Below are positions 11,283 through 22,349 of a DNA stretch of 64,000 nt, in pieces. The stretch is taken from NCBI GenBank assembly GCA_037349315.1, contig JBAIAC010000023.1, forward strand, positions 36,928,501 to 36,992,500. The letters run 5' to 3'. The position numbers were made by a program, and so were the translations under genes. The DNA comes from Chelydra serpentina (Eukaryota; Chordata; Testudines; Chelydridae). Each line of letters opens with the position of its first letter. Within the stretch, counting starts at the first letter, position 1. The notes below the pieces were generated by a model. It searched no databases. It was given only the letters and a program-made list of their open reading frames with translations, and was not told the origin of the DNA.

Positions 11283-11699
11283 CCCTAAAGGATCTGCAAC
11301 CAGGAATGTGGTTTAAATGGCATGAAATACACATTATATAGGAAAGACACCAAACCATAGAATAAATGAATTACCTAGATAGGTAACAAATCTCTTCTGG
11401 AGAAACAGGAGAGTAATGAGAATGGAAAGCAGGAAAGTGGGATAAGAAAAACCAAAGAAGCACTGCCATTTTGGGTCAGATGCCAGTTTCTTGACCCTGT
11501 CCCTAAGGTGTCTTAGGTTGGCTTCTCCATCCCGCTGAAAGAGGCAACAGTCACAGTGTGAAATTGCTATTTTGTGTTGCAGCTGAGCTCACTGCACTCT
11601 CAACAATTATTTTTAGCTTTCTCAGAATTGACCCAACTGTCGACCTGCCCCACAACAGACCAAATAGGCAGCATGATAACAGAATACTTTGCACTCCTA

Positions 11700-11947
11700 G
11701 TGCTTTTCATCTGGAGGTAAATGAGGGACTCAAGAAGGCTGTGATTTGCCTAAACTCCACCTTTTCATGTTTCTCTGACTGTATAAATATCCTCTCACTG
11801 TGTATTCCATTCTATGCATCCGACGAAGTGGACTGTAGTCCATGAAAGCTTATGCTGAAATAAATTTGTTAGTCTCTAAGGTGCCACGAGTATTTCTTTC
11901 TTATTTTCTTTTGGCTGACACAGACTAACACGGCTACTATACTGAAA
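11700..11947 (+). mobile_element. 3' end of a Penelope-like (?) retroelement
   Basis: Contains TCCATGAAAGCTTATGCTGA AATAAATTTGTTAGTCTCTA AGGTGCCACGAG and CAGACTAACACGGCTACTAT, a tail very common in reptile genomes. I believe it belongs to Penelope-like elements but cannot verify this. The core at 11821-11847 (CGACGA, stem TGGAC-TGTA-GTCCA, then GAAA) resembles a hammerhead ribozyme. The left limit is uncertain. Confidence 0.6.
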
Positions 11948-13576
11948 CCTGTGTATATTTCTGTGTATCTTTTTTCCCCATTCCCTTTCTTACTCCTTTA
12001 TTTGATCTCTTATGTTTTCTGTGGAGCTTCCCTTTGTTTTCTGGTAGTTCCAGTTTCCCCCTCTATTTCCCTACTCACCATGTTCTGTGGTATTAAAGCC
12101 CAAATGCAAAATCTGAGTAAACAGCCTGAATATTCTTTGTGTCCCTTCCCCCAAACACTCTATTGGCAGGGCATGGAGTGTCAATTCTACTGCTCTGTGG
12201 CAACTACTACAATCCATGTGCTGTAATAGCATTCATTCCTGCTTCAACTTACCCCCTAACACCTACACAGTTTTGGACAGTGAATCTATGCAGTTGGGCA
12301 TCTACTGGCCATACACAACTGGACAGCATACACGGGGTTGAGCCTCTTAGGAGCAACTCAGTTGGCCATTCAATTCCCTTAGCTGGTCACTGAGTAGCCT
12401 GTAACCCCCATGTACTGTAGAACGGCAGTGCTGCTAATTTGGGGTCCTTACATGCCTATGGGATGCAGGTTTGGTTTCTCTAGATTTGTGCATGCAAGTC
12501 TCTTCAATGTCAATTGTGTGTGTATATGACCAGGGGAATAGAGTTTTGAGCTATGTCTTCCTTGTTAAATCAGTAGATATCTGCTTTCCCCCCTCCTTTT
12601 TCAGTGATGGTGATCACGGGATGTAACCAGGACCCTACATTTAAAAACAAGCTAATAAAGTAGCCACTCTACCAATAGATGGTCCAAAACCAGAGGTATT
12701 GTGAACTACTGCCAGTCTTGAAATGAACCTTGTCATTTTATCTGCGAAAATTCAGGCAGTTAAATTGTTGTTTTGGATGGCATAAAAATAAAACTTTAAC
12801 AGGGCTAGATTTACCAGATTTGTAGTAATATAATTATCAGCACAGAGATGGTCTGAAAGAACTTGTGTGATGGGAGAGCAAAAAGCTAGATCTGAGCTTT
12901 TATGCCTTTGCTCTGTTGCTTTTAGCCAGAGCTGCCTCCTTCATTACCACCCCCACCCCCCACCCCAAAAAAACAATACACCACATTTTCCAGATTTCAA
13001 TTGCAGGACACTCTCTGCTCTGCCTCATTCATAGCTGAGAATTGTCATCATACATCACTGTCAAAGCAAAAGAGCAAACTGTTGTCAGCTGATATGAATA
13101 TAGCAAGCCTGCTTCAGCTAAAATGAAATTTCCCAGCCAGCATTTGGTATTCACTGCTTAAAGGAAAACTGCAGTTGTCAGTTATTATACCCGTATTTAT
13201 TTACAAATACCTGCCACTGTTTCAGCATTTCTCCATTCTGTGGTGCACCCCTGGGTGGGGCTGTTATTTTAATGATAGATTCTTAAATGATGATTTTTAG
13301 TGACTGACTTACTCTCTGTGATTACAATATCGGTAATGATCTCACTGCACATGAAGCGGTAGGGGCTGTTGTCTGGCTTGTTGGAAAAGGTGTGTGCCCC
13401 TTTAAAGGCTAGAAAGCCAGTGAGTTATTTTCAGCTGCCGCCGCAGATCAGGTCAGCTAATTTATTGCCCCTCCCCCACAGTGACTGAAAGAGGTGGGGG
13501 ACTATACAGGTCCATGCCAGTGCATGAAGAGCCCTCTTTTATCTGATCCAAGCAGAGCAGCACCTACCCTCCAACC
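11948..13576. other. Intergenic, no gene recognised
   Basis: AT-rich to neutral sequence with a C/A-rich tract at 12945-12975. Frames at 11951-12393 lack any recognisable product. Confidence 0.45.
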
Positions 13577-14027
13577 CAGGGCCGGCTCTAGGCACCAGCA
13601 AAGCAAGCATGTGCTTTGGGCGGCACATTTCCAGGAGTGGCATTCCGGCGCCAGCACAGGTGCCGACTCCGTGGGTGCTCTGGGGTTGGAGCACCCACGG
13701 GGAAAAATTGGTGGGTGCTGGGCCCCCCCCCCCACCCCACCTCCCCCTCCGCCTGCTCCCCGAGCGTGCCGCTGCTTCTCTTCTCCCCCTTCCCTCCCAG
13801 GCTTGCTGTGCGAAACAGCTGTTTCACGGCAAGCCTGGGAGGGAGGGGGGAGAAGCGGAGCGGCGGCACGCTCGGGGGATCAAGCAGGGCTGGGGATTTG
13901 GGGAAGGAGTTGGAATGGGGTGGGGACGGGGGCAAGGCGGACTTGGGGCGGGGCCAGGGGAAAAAAGGGCGGGGGCGGCCAACAAGTTTTTTGCTTGGGG
14001 CAGCAAAAAACCTAGAGCTGTCCCTTG
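13577..14027. mobile_element. hAT-type element with internal palindrome
   Basis: Ends CAGGGCCGGCTCTAGG and CCTAGAGCTGTCCCTTG are inverted. Flanks CTCCAACC (13569-13576) and CTCCCACC (14028-14035) are a probable 8-bp duplication with one mismatch. It contains an inner module beginning CAGGTGCCGACTCCGTGGG and a large hairpin (13757-13879). Open frames of 145-180 codons on both strands arise from GC content. Confidence 0.8.
13757..13879. repeat. Near-perfect inverted repeat, about 60-nt arms
   Basis: Left arm CCCCGAGCGTGCCGCTGCTT...CCCTCCCAGGCTTGC; right arm GCAAGCCTGGGAGGGAGG...CGGCGGCACGCTCGGGG. The centre is CAGCTG at 13816-13821. Roughly nine in ten bases pair. Confidence 0.85.
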
Positions 14028-14185
14028 CTCCCACCCATGGAAGTAGTGAAATACTCAGTTTTGTCAGGATCCCCTGTGGGCATTGCACTAGTCACTCCTT
14101 TCTCAGGGGGGGTGTCTGCAAAGGAATTTGCCCCTCACTACCAGATTGGCCAAGGTGAAGTGTGCTTTTCACATTCCCCATAGCA

Positions 14186-14324
14186 CAGTGGTACCCCAAC
14201 TTTTCCTCTCGCCCCCCCCACTTACCAATAATAGAATGTGTCCATGCTCCCCCAGTCAGAAGCATCCCCCGGATGTTCCTCTGTGCCCCTCTAAGGGGCA
14301 CGCCCCACAGTTTGTTGACCACTG
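14186..14324. mobile_element. Short hAT-type element
   Basis: Ends CAGTGGTACCCCAACTT and AGTTTGTTGACCACTG are imperfectly inverted. Flanks CCATAGCA (14178-14185) and CCATTGCA (14325-14332) are 8 bp with one mismatch. 139 bp. Confidence 0.75.
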
Positions 14325-14837
14325 CCATTGCAAATTCAGGGGGGCTTAGCTGGGCAAACATGAAAGGAGAATGGTGTTGCAACTCATTATGTAAACATTG
14401 GGCAGATGTCCAGTGCAAGTACTCCATAGGGAAGGGATACAGTGATTAGATAAAATGGATTGGTCAGGGATTTAAAGGAGGTATTCCTTAAACGAGCAGA
14501 AACAGGGTGGGGGTTTCAGGGAGCCGACCTCTCCTCCTTCATAGCCTCCCCTCACTGTCATTCGAGGTGTGTGGGGGGAATGGTGAGGTCCCAGCAGCAG
14601 CTTGGGTGCGGACTAGGATGGGTAAGGGGCAGGGCTGATGGAAACCCCCGAGGTATATATTGAAATGATTTTGGAATCACCTGTACTGTACACTTTTATC
14701 TGCTGGGTATTCCCAGACATTTAAGAATAAAATTGTGTCCTAATTAACCCACATCCAATGTCCTCCTTCTGGCATAGCTAAACAAGGAGTTTTCCCTTAA
14801 GTGGTTGCTCAAAATAAGAGACAACTGCAAGAAACTT

Positions 14838-16616
14838 TTTATTTGTACTAGTGAAATAGACCCCTTGCCCTACAATCTGTGCAGTGGCTTTTTTGATACA
14901 GCTCTTTGGGGGCGGGGGAGGTTAAAATGTCATTTTTAGGGATTGTGTTACTTTCCCCGCTTTCACTTGCAATAGCTACCCTGTCCTGTCCATTCCTGAA
15001 CACAAACCAACACAGTATATTTTGAATGTAAAAATGTTTTGAACTATTTAGAAAAAGTACTAAAAAAAACCCCCACAAACCAAACCCTAAACCACAACAT
15101 TTGAAAATTAACTCTATAAATCTGTCTTTGATGGATGGATTCCCTTTGTGCTATACATGGGCATTGCACCCAAGCCCTAATATGTGCTGAAAAACTCATT
15201 CTGAAGTCGGAGTTGAAGGTGCTCAGCACTTCATAGGAAGCATTTGGAACCTTGTAGATTCAGGCTGTATCTTAGGAGTTTTAAACACTAATGAAAGCTA
15301 AGATCTTGATTCTGCAACCATTGAGGTCAATCAGAGTTTTGCCATTGATTTCAGTGAGAGCAGGATCAACCTCTATAGCCCCTGTCCTGGAGTCCTTATT
15401 CAGGCAAATCTTTTCACTTCAGTGGAAGTTTTCTCCCAGAGTATGGTCTGTAGACATCAGCTCCTAAACAGATTCTTCTTTAGTTCCTGTGGAAAGCTGA
15501 AGGAAGAGATTCTTTTTTTTTTAATGACATTTGCCTCCAGTTAATCTGTACTTTTGTGTGTGTGTGTGAAACTACTGGTACATGCATAATAAATATTCTA
15601 TTCACTTGAGATTATAACTGATACTCTATTTGCATTTTTAACACTAGGCTTTGGAAAGCTCTCTATCTAGTGTCAAGAAGTTATATTTGGTCCTTTATGC
15701 CAACATGGCTATATATATTTATATATCTCCTTAAATCTTTTGTTCCTACTTTAAAAATAAATAAAAGCGCAGCATACATTTACAAAAAGATTAAAGTGCT
15801 TATGCACATACACAGGCCTGAAACCTACCAGGACCTCCACATAGGCAGAGTCCTGCTCTTTGCAGGATCGGGGCCATAATTGGTACAAACAACAAAAATT
15901 CTAGTGCAAATTACTGCTTCTGCTTACAAAGCTCATCCCTCTAGTAAATAAAGGGCCCAACCCTGTAAATCCTCCATGTGCATAATTCCTCTTGAATTCC
16001 ATCTCCAAGGGCCTGCGAATTAGGTCCAAAAGTAAAATTGAATCAAGGTACCTTTACAAACAAAGCCCTTATTGATTGCCAGCGAATATATTCACCACAA
16101 AATATATCTACCGTACATGTACCTCCTGTCAGAGCTATGTGGCAGTAGGACCTTGAAGAGTGGCCAACAAACAAAAGTATAGGGACGCCACATTGTAGGG
16201 GCGTGCGGTGTCAATTTAGTGCAATGAGCAATAAGGTTCCTTGGATGTGCTGCTTCCCACTCTAATGTGCACAAGGATTATTACATTTTGTCTTAAATAT
16301 ATTTTCTCTGTATAGGTGTGAGTGTATATATATGTATATCTTGCACGGGAGGAAGATTCTTCGGGTATGACTGCTTCATCTAGGTCAGGTCTTTGTCAGA
16401 TTAGCTGCTGTTCCTTTTCATCCTTCATTTGAGTTCAATAATATTTACAAAGTTTTGTGCTTTTGAAGATTTCCAGGAATTAGGTGATGTCTGGCAGAAC
16501 TTCCCCTAGTGTTCTACGGCCCACGATCTTTTGGAAAGTGTCCTTGGTCATTTTGAAACTGGTAATGAAAGAGTTTTACATTTACTAATACATCTTAGTG
16601 ACTTGGCTGCTTTTTT
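14838..16616 (-). other. PEX5L: Proximal 3' UTR of PEX5L (extent inferred)
   Basis: Sequence downstream of the PEX5L stop on the minus strand. It has no coding frame and few recognisable repeats until about 15880, apart from a short foldback (about 15780-15875) and (TG)n at 15553-15568. A minus-strand AATAAA lies at 14838-14843 and is followed by a T/G-rich stretch, a plausible but unproven proximal cleavage signal. The true 3' end cannot be decided from sequence alone. Confidence 0.4.
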
Positions 16617-16821
16617 TTATGGCTCTAGGTTAAAAGCTCTTAATAGAACATCCAGATCACCCAAATTAGCGGCTTGAAATAGTTCTGGCTGGTCCATCAT
16701 AGACAGAGCGATTCTGAGAGCTGCCCAGATATTGCCTGAAATTTCCGGCTGGGGAACCTGCTGTTGGTTCCTGCTCTTTCTTTGCAAACTGAGAGCAGTG
16801 AGAAAATTGCTGACAGCCTCT
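16617..16821 (-). CDS. PEX5L: PEX5L terminal coding exon with stop
   Basis: Acceptor TCCCCTACAG; 205 coding nt ending in TAA at 16617-16619. It reads EAVSNFLTALSLQRKSRNQQ, QVPQPEISGNIWAALRIALS and MMDQPELFQAANLGDLDVLL, ending RAFNLEP. Human ends RAFNLDP and has VPHPAISGNIWAALRIALSLMDQ, so the protein is complete at its C-terminus. This exon finishes the seventh TPR and adds the C-terminal helical bundle that caps the domain. Confidence 0.96.
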
Positions 16822-17289
16822 CTGTAGGGGGAGGAAAGAAAGGCAATATCCGCATATTACAACATAATTTTTTTTGTTTAAAAAATAAAGTATATTTTGT
16901 CTTTCTTCTAAGGCATTACAGTAAAATCAAACACATTATCTGACAACATGGGAGACCACAATCTCTTTGTAGTATTCTTGCTTGATCTGCCTTTAACAAT
17001 TCCGGACAAAAGAATTGCTGCAAGACTTTATTGTTATGTCTCAAAAAGGCTGCACTAGTGTAGTGATGCAGAGATGAACCTACCCAAATGCCTGGGGAAA
17101 TTCTCCTTAGTGTGGTTATGAATTCCATTATACACGTGCCTTGTTATCTTAATTGTATTGTTGTCACTTGGGACTCTTTTTACACAGACCTGGATTTTAC
17201 GCTTGATTCACACAGTGAACCTGGTCTGTGTATGAAATGTGTATTGAGCCATAGACTTACAGGAAAGGGGTTTATGGAGAGAGACCGTC

Positions 17290-17535
17290 TTGTCTTATGA
17301 TCTGATAGGCATGTATGGATGGTCCAGTCATTTGATTACTGATTTGGGAGACCCAGGTTCAATTCCCTGCTCCATCACAGATTTTCTGGGTGAGTCTCGG
17401 GACCTCAGTTGCCCTTCTGTAAAATGGGATAATAGCACTTCCCCACTTCAGAAGGGTGTTGTAAGGATAAATACTTTATGACTGTGAGGTGCTTGGAGAC
17501 TGCAGTGATGGGGGCCATATAAAAACCTAAATAGA
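17290..17535 (+). repeat. MIR-like tRNA-derived SINE
   Basis: B-box-like AGGTTCAATTCCCTGC, then CTCCATCACAGATTTTCTGG, TTCTGTAAAATGGGATAATA GCACTT and GTGATGGGGGCCATATAAA. Complete-looking copy in the region between the PEX5L terminal and penultimate exons. Confidence 0.85.
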
Positions 17536-17744
17536 AGCGAAAAAGGCTGGTTGGCACACCAGTCCACTTGCTAGGCATTTTGATGGCAAGCGTGGAAAAT
17601 GAGCCACTAAAGGGGAAAACCCCCACTTTCAAATAAATTAAGTGCCTGGAATATGCATTAATGATAAATGGGTACGTGGGACTTTATTTCCAGGAAATAA
17701 ACCAAACTGTTTGGCTTCCTCCTGAAATAATTACAAAAAGAAAC

Positions 17745-17880
17745 ATAGTAGTCCTAAAGGTCAAAAACCAGAAGACAAACAAATAGAACCCAACATGTCT
17801 TTTTTTTTAATCTCATGATTTTTTTTGGCATCTGACTCATGATTTTTGAATGGTTGGGTTTGATTTGGCAATATACTGAA
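17745..17880 (+). repeat. Interspersed repeat, second copy of the family at 1557
   Basis: Shares CAAACAAATAGAACC, TCTCATGATTTTTTTTGGCA and TGACTCATGATTTTTGAATG with 1557-1702. Confidence 0.6.
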
Positions 17881-18024
17881 GCTCTATGAGTTTTGCCTTT
17901 GAACATACTCCAGGATCTGGCCCGAAATCACTGTTTTAAAAGTTGTCTGTACTGAGTGTATAGGTGTTACAGAAAATTAGGTACTGTACCGTTCTGTTAA
18001 GACATCCCTTCCCTAGTAAGGTGG

Positions 18025-18245
18025 GGAGTTGTCTAGATGGGGAGTTATTCTGGAATAATTATTCCTGATTAACTGCATGTGTGGATGCTCTTATTCTGGA
18101 ATAAGAGAGCCTTATTCCAAATAGACAAATCCAGTTTGGAATTAGGCACTATTATTCTGGAATAAGAGTGCCCACATATGGAGTTAATCAGGAATAGTTA
18201 ATCCCCTTAAAATTCACACCCTACTTTAGTCTGGTTTAATTTTCA
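18025..18245. mobile_element. Inverted-repeat element (TTATTCTGGAATAA type)
   Basis: TTATTCTGGAATAA occurs three times, and GAATTATTCCTGATTAACTGCAT / GGAGTTAATCAGGAATAGTT form a long inverted repeat. Non-coding, MITE-like. Confidence 0.65.
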
Positions 18246-18659
18246 TGTATAGACAAGACTTAAAACTAACATGTAGATTGAACCATTTCAAGCAGGCATC
18301 TGCATTTCTTTGTTTTTTTAAATTTCATCTTTGTGGGTAAAGGAATATTGTTGCTAGCCATTGGAATCACCCAGTTTGCCTGCTTGATACAGCATGTTAT
18401 GCCTCATTAATGATGAAAAATGTAGTAATTATAATAATTGTTTACTTCACATTTTGCTCAGTTTGGGCAATGCAAATCAATAGTCGTTTTCATTTTCACT
18501 TTCAAATTCACGGTGCTGCATTATTAGTGTTTCACATATTGCAAAGAAACATTTAATGTTTTAAAATCAACTATTTTCATTTGATTTTTTAAATTACAGA
18601 AATATTTCTATTGATTTTAAGTTTCATGGACGATAAAATCACTTGCACTACTTTGAAAA

Positions 18660-19116
18660 TCTTAACTGATACTAGTGCTTTTCATCCATAGATTGCAAAA
18701 CACTCTGCAAAGGAAGGTAAGTAATGTTGTTCTCATTTTAAATGGTAAAATGAGTCTGAGAGATCAAGGGATTTGCCCAAGGAAACACAGAAGATCAGTG
18801 GAAGAGCCAGAAATGACCTCAGGAGAGCTGGTCAAAATTTTTCCATTAAATTTTTTCCAATGAAAATGGCTACTTGTCAGAATGGAAATTTCCACATGAA
18901 ATGTCAGTTTTTGATTAATATTTTCTACTTTCTGCAACTGAAGAACATTCCCCCCCCCCAACTTTCATTTTTTTTAACAAAAACTCCAAAAAAGTCATAG
19001 AAAAATGTAGATGAATTTTTTTTTCATTTTTGTTGAAATTATTCAGGGGAACTCTCCCACCCCCAAATCAGCTCTGAAACCAAGGTCTCCTGACTCCCAG
19101 CCTAGTGCTCTGTCTT
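18660..19116 (-). repeat. MIR-like SINE split by an insertion
   Basis: Antisense MIR: CTCATTTTAAATGGTAAAAT GAG and GATTTGCCCAAGGAAACACA G at left, and GGTCTCCTGACTCCCAGCCT AGTGCTCTGTCT at right (19084-19116). The normal join is broken by about 250 bp of unrelated A/T-rich sequence (18823-19076). Confidence 0.75.
18823..19076. mobile_element. hAT-like A/T-rich element inside the MIR
   Basis: Ends GAGAGCTGGTCAAAATTTTT and AAATCAGCTCTG are inverted in their outer bases (AGAGCTG / CAGCTCT). Same family as 25538-25859. Target duplication is not clean. Confidence 0.6.
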
Positions 19117-19175
19117 TGTTGCCTCCTGTTGTCTTATTAAATTTGTTCTGATAAAATGAGATATTTGGTTCGTAG

Positions 19176-19290
19176 GCCCTGATTCAGCAAAGCATTTAAG
19201 CACATGCCTAACTTTAAGCACATGATTAGTCTCACTGAGTCTACTGGGACTACTCATGTGCTTAAGTACCTTGCTGAACTGGGGCCTTAA
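19176..19290. repeat. Short foldback repeat
   Basis: GGCCCTGATTCAGCAAAGCA TTTAAGCACATG at left pairs with CATGTGCTTAAGTACCTTGC TGAACTGGGGCC at right. Lies close to the exon at 19553-19710. Confidence 0.8.
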
Positions 19291-19552
19291 CTTTTTATAA
19301 CACACTCTTCTATTGTTTTATTATATTGTACAATGAATTGGTGTGCAGAAAGGGTGGCTCATTAAGATATATTCATATATATTATCCCATCTTTCAAAGT
19401 GCTTTACATTTATCCAAACATTATAACAATATCTTAAATTACACAAAGATCAGAATACATGTTATAGACTTTTAGCTCAAAAATAAATTTTCAGTTTTTA
19501 GAAGCCCACCTTACTTTTGGCTTTAAATGTTGACATTCTTTTCATAACTCAC

Positions 19553-19710
19553 CTGTAAGCTCCTAGGTTGATGCAGCTTATTCCCAAATTGTATCTGGAC
19601 CTAATGAAGCCTGGCTGAATTTCTAAAGCTCTAGTGTAGGCCTCCACAGCTTCCTCACTTCGATCCCCATTTGCCAAGGTTGCTCCAAGGCGGTTCCATA
19701 ATGAATAGTC
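19553..19710 (-). CDS. PEX5L: PEX5L coding exon (TPR 6 and start of TPR 7)
   Basis: A 158-nt exon: acceptor GTTATCAG, donor GTGAGT. It encodes [40 protein letters not shown] and [12 protein letters not shown] plus two bases of Arg. In PEX5 the Asn residues of WN-LGATLAN and of RYNLG hold the backbone of the bound C-terminal tripeptide; all three are present here, so the binding pocket appears intact. Confidence 0.96.
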
Positions 19711-20088
19711 CTGATAACAAAATGAGAGTTTCCTACTATTGGTTTAAGACAGAAAGATATGAGAACTTCCCCTCCCACCTCCCAAAGTAATGAACAGTAC
19801 AGAAAATACTTGTACCCTCTGTTAATTGGTGTGGAATGTGAGGATCTGACTCATGATTCTAGACAACTTCATAAAATTACTTCAATTAATCAGTGTGCAG
19901 CCAAAAATTGGACATGCATAAATCTGTTTCTCATTAGGGCTCTCTTGCAATTAACATTTCTATTTCAGGTATTAAAATTGTAATGGCTGAAGAGACATCT
20001 CATTAATACTGGTCAGCTTCAAGTAGGAAAGGAAGAGAGTGGCTTGTAAAATGAAACATTTTTTAAAATGCAAAATCATACTAGGTAC

Positions 20089-20254
20089 CTCTGGCCGAAC
20101 AGTTAAGGCAGCATTAAATGCGTCTATTGCTCTATTAAATTCTCTGTTCAGATGAAAGAGCACTCCAAGTCCTGTTTGCAAGTCAGGGTCTATCATCTCA
20201 CCATTCTGGTGAGCTGCCTCCAGGTACAACTCCTTTACTTCTTCAAGTAATGAA
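20089..20254 (-). CDS. PEX5L: PEX5L coding exon (TPR 5)
   Basis: A 166-nt exon: acceptor TTCTAG, donor GTACCT. After the base completing Ser it encodes SLLEEVKELYLEAAHQNGEM, IDPDLQTGLGVLFHLNREFN and RAIDAFNAALTVRPE. DPDLQTGLGVLFHL...FNRAIDAFNAAL is the signature fifth TPR of the PEX5/PEX5L family. Ends phase 0. Confidence 0.96.
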
Positions 20255-21124
20255 CTAGAAAAGAATGAAAAATAACACCAAGTTGCATCTTACAGTTCTT
20301 TGTAAAACCATCTACTGCACAGCCAGCAATTCAAGTCTTTATACTCCTCTAAAACATGTGCAAATAGCCATCTTCAGCTCGATTGTTGTAATGACTTATT
20401 CCGACTCTGGTTGAGAACTGGCCATTAGAGTTCAAAGGTTTACCAGCACTGAGCCAAAGTGCTGCTGAAAACTCAGGTATATCTAAAATATGGGCTATAA
20501 GAGCTGTTGAAGCTGGATCAATTCTCTCTGGCACCCTAAAAATGGATTAGGGGCTGCTCTCAAGGTTAAAGCAAGGAAACCAGGTTGGCAAAAATGGTGG
20601 TCAATCCTCAAGAGTCTTAGATAAAGATTTTGAAATCTACAGCCAAGATTTCAAAGACAGATGCCAAAATTTAGATCCCTAAATTCACAGACTTTGGATT
20701 AAGCCCAATATAACACACTTCATCATTCAGTAGAAGTTTCCGATTTTATTGTTGCTCAGTCAAAATGATCTTGCTAGCACAAGGCTTGTTGATAACAATA
20801 ATAAACATAATGCCCCATTTCAAAATGGCACTAAATGGAATCCTCCCAGCATTTTGGGTCTATGAAGCAGTTGCTGAAGGTATTTAAAAAGTTCAGAAAT
20901 AGATACCTTGCATCACTAATGTAAGTGGAAATCTAACGTTTAGACCAACTATCAAAATAACAATAGGAACTAGTGGTAAAGGGAAAGTTTATCTTCTCCT
21001 GCAGTACAACTTCTAAATGTTCTGAATGGAATATTTGCTAGTGTGTGTTCACATGGATACTATACCATATTTAAAAAAGATTTTCCTGATCCAATGATTT
21101 AATCACTTTAACTGGGATTGTTTT

Positions 21125-21660
21125 TCTTACTCTTTCTGGACAGTAATGTGGAGAATATCGTAATGTCTATAAATCAGTGGAACAGCCTCATCTGGAATAC
21201 TGTGTGATACTGGTCACCCCGATTCAAAAAAAGATATTGCAAGATTAGAGGGGTTCAGAGAAGGGCTGTGATCAAGGGTCTGGAAAAACTTTCATATGAA
21301 GAGAGATTTAAAAGATTGGGATTGTTTAGGAAGACACCGGGGAGTCATTGTGGCCAAGAATTTAGCAACATTCACCAAGAGGGATTGGACATTTGTGGAT
21401 ATCCAAAACACCCAGAGTTATAATTAATGACAATTTTTTGTTGAAGGGATAGTAAATCTCATGCTTCAGGGCTTAAACTAATCTCCAACGACTAGAGATC
21501 AGAATGAGACCCAATAAGGGGAAGATTATCCCAAGTATGCTTACTGGAGGACTCTTACACTTTCCTCTGAAGCAGCTGGTACTGGCCACTGTCAGAGACA
21601 GGATAATGGACTAGATGGACCTTGGGTTTTATCAGGGATCAAAATTCTTATGTTTCTATG
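21125..21660 (+). mobile_element. CR1 LINE 3' fragment (older copy)
   Basis: CAGCCTCATCTGGAATACTG TGT, GGGGTTCAGAGAAGGGCTG, GAAGAGAGATTTAAAAGATT GGG and GACAGGATAATGGACTAGAT GGACCTT are CR1 hallmarks; ends ATTCTTATGTTTCTATG. Frame is broken; sits about 120 bp left of the exon boundary region at 21783 within the intron. Confidence 0.8.
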
Positions 21661-21782
21661 TAACTTAAAAATATCTGAGCAGCATACATTTGAGAAACTC
21701 CATTGAAATCAATGGAAGTTAAAAGCCAAAATACCTTAGAGAATCTGGGCCTAACTTTTTCAGGATGCTAATCCAGGTTTAC

Positions 21783-21980
21783 CTTTCTTTTGATGGCTCA
21801 GACATTCTCCTGGTAAGTGCTGGAGACCCTCTTTTGCTCTTCATTATATACTTGTATTTTGGGTTTTGCTTTATCCAGTTTCTTAAAGCTTCGCAGGCAT
21901 CCTGTTGATGGCCAGTATTAGTGTAGCTCACAGCCAAAGCCATCAGAGCTTTTAAGTTGTTTGGCTGTAGCTGCAAGCAC
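21783..21980 (-). CDS. PEX5L: PEX5L coding exon (TPR 3 and hinge)
   Basis: A 198-nt exon: acceptor TGTTTAG, donor GTAAAC. After the G completing Arg it reads CLQLQPNNLKALMALAVSYT, NTGHQQDACEALRNWIKQNP and KYKYIMKSKRGSPALTRRMS, ending EPSKE plus AG. The first 40 residues are the third TPR, nearly identical to human. The KYKY...RRMS part corresponds to the hinge between the two TPR triplets and is more variable (human MSKSPVDSS against MSEPSKESS here). Confidence 0.95.
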
Positions 21981-22045
21981 CTAAACAGAGAAGAAAAATA
22001 CCTTCGTTTCTTTTAGCAAAATGCAGTGCATCAATTCTTCCAGCA

Positions 22046-22160
22046 TAGAGCCTGATCCTGCAACCCTTACTCACAAAAGTAGTGCTAGTGGCTTCCATGG
22101 GACTGCTTGTATGTGTAACCAACCACTCACCTGAGTAAGGGTAGCAGGATCTTGGAGCAG
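22046..22160. repeat. Short foldback repeat
   Basis: GCCTGATCCTGCAACCCTTA CTCA pairs with TGAGTAAGGGTAGCAGGATC. Confidence 0.75.
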
Positions 22161-22349
22161 GGAACTTGCCTTGTTTTTGTGCCATCTGTGCCTATTGTGT
22201 TATATAAATAAAAAGCTAATACTCCCCACACTTTCTGTTATCAGCATGGAATAGCAAATGTGGGAGGAGGTCTTTTTTTAATAGCACCTGCCTAGTAAAC
22301 AAATAGAAGACTTTTGAGTAATCTAGAAGTGGGCAGTTGTAGAAGGCAT

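Noticed and set aside
13494..14158. Open frames of 145-180 codons on both strands
   Set aside because: They overlap in several frames over a GC-rich hAT-like element with inverted ends and target duplications; there is no domain.
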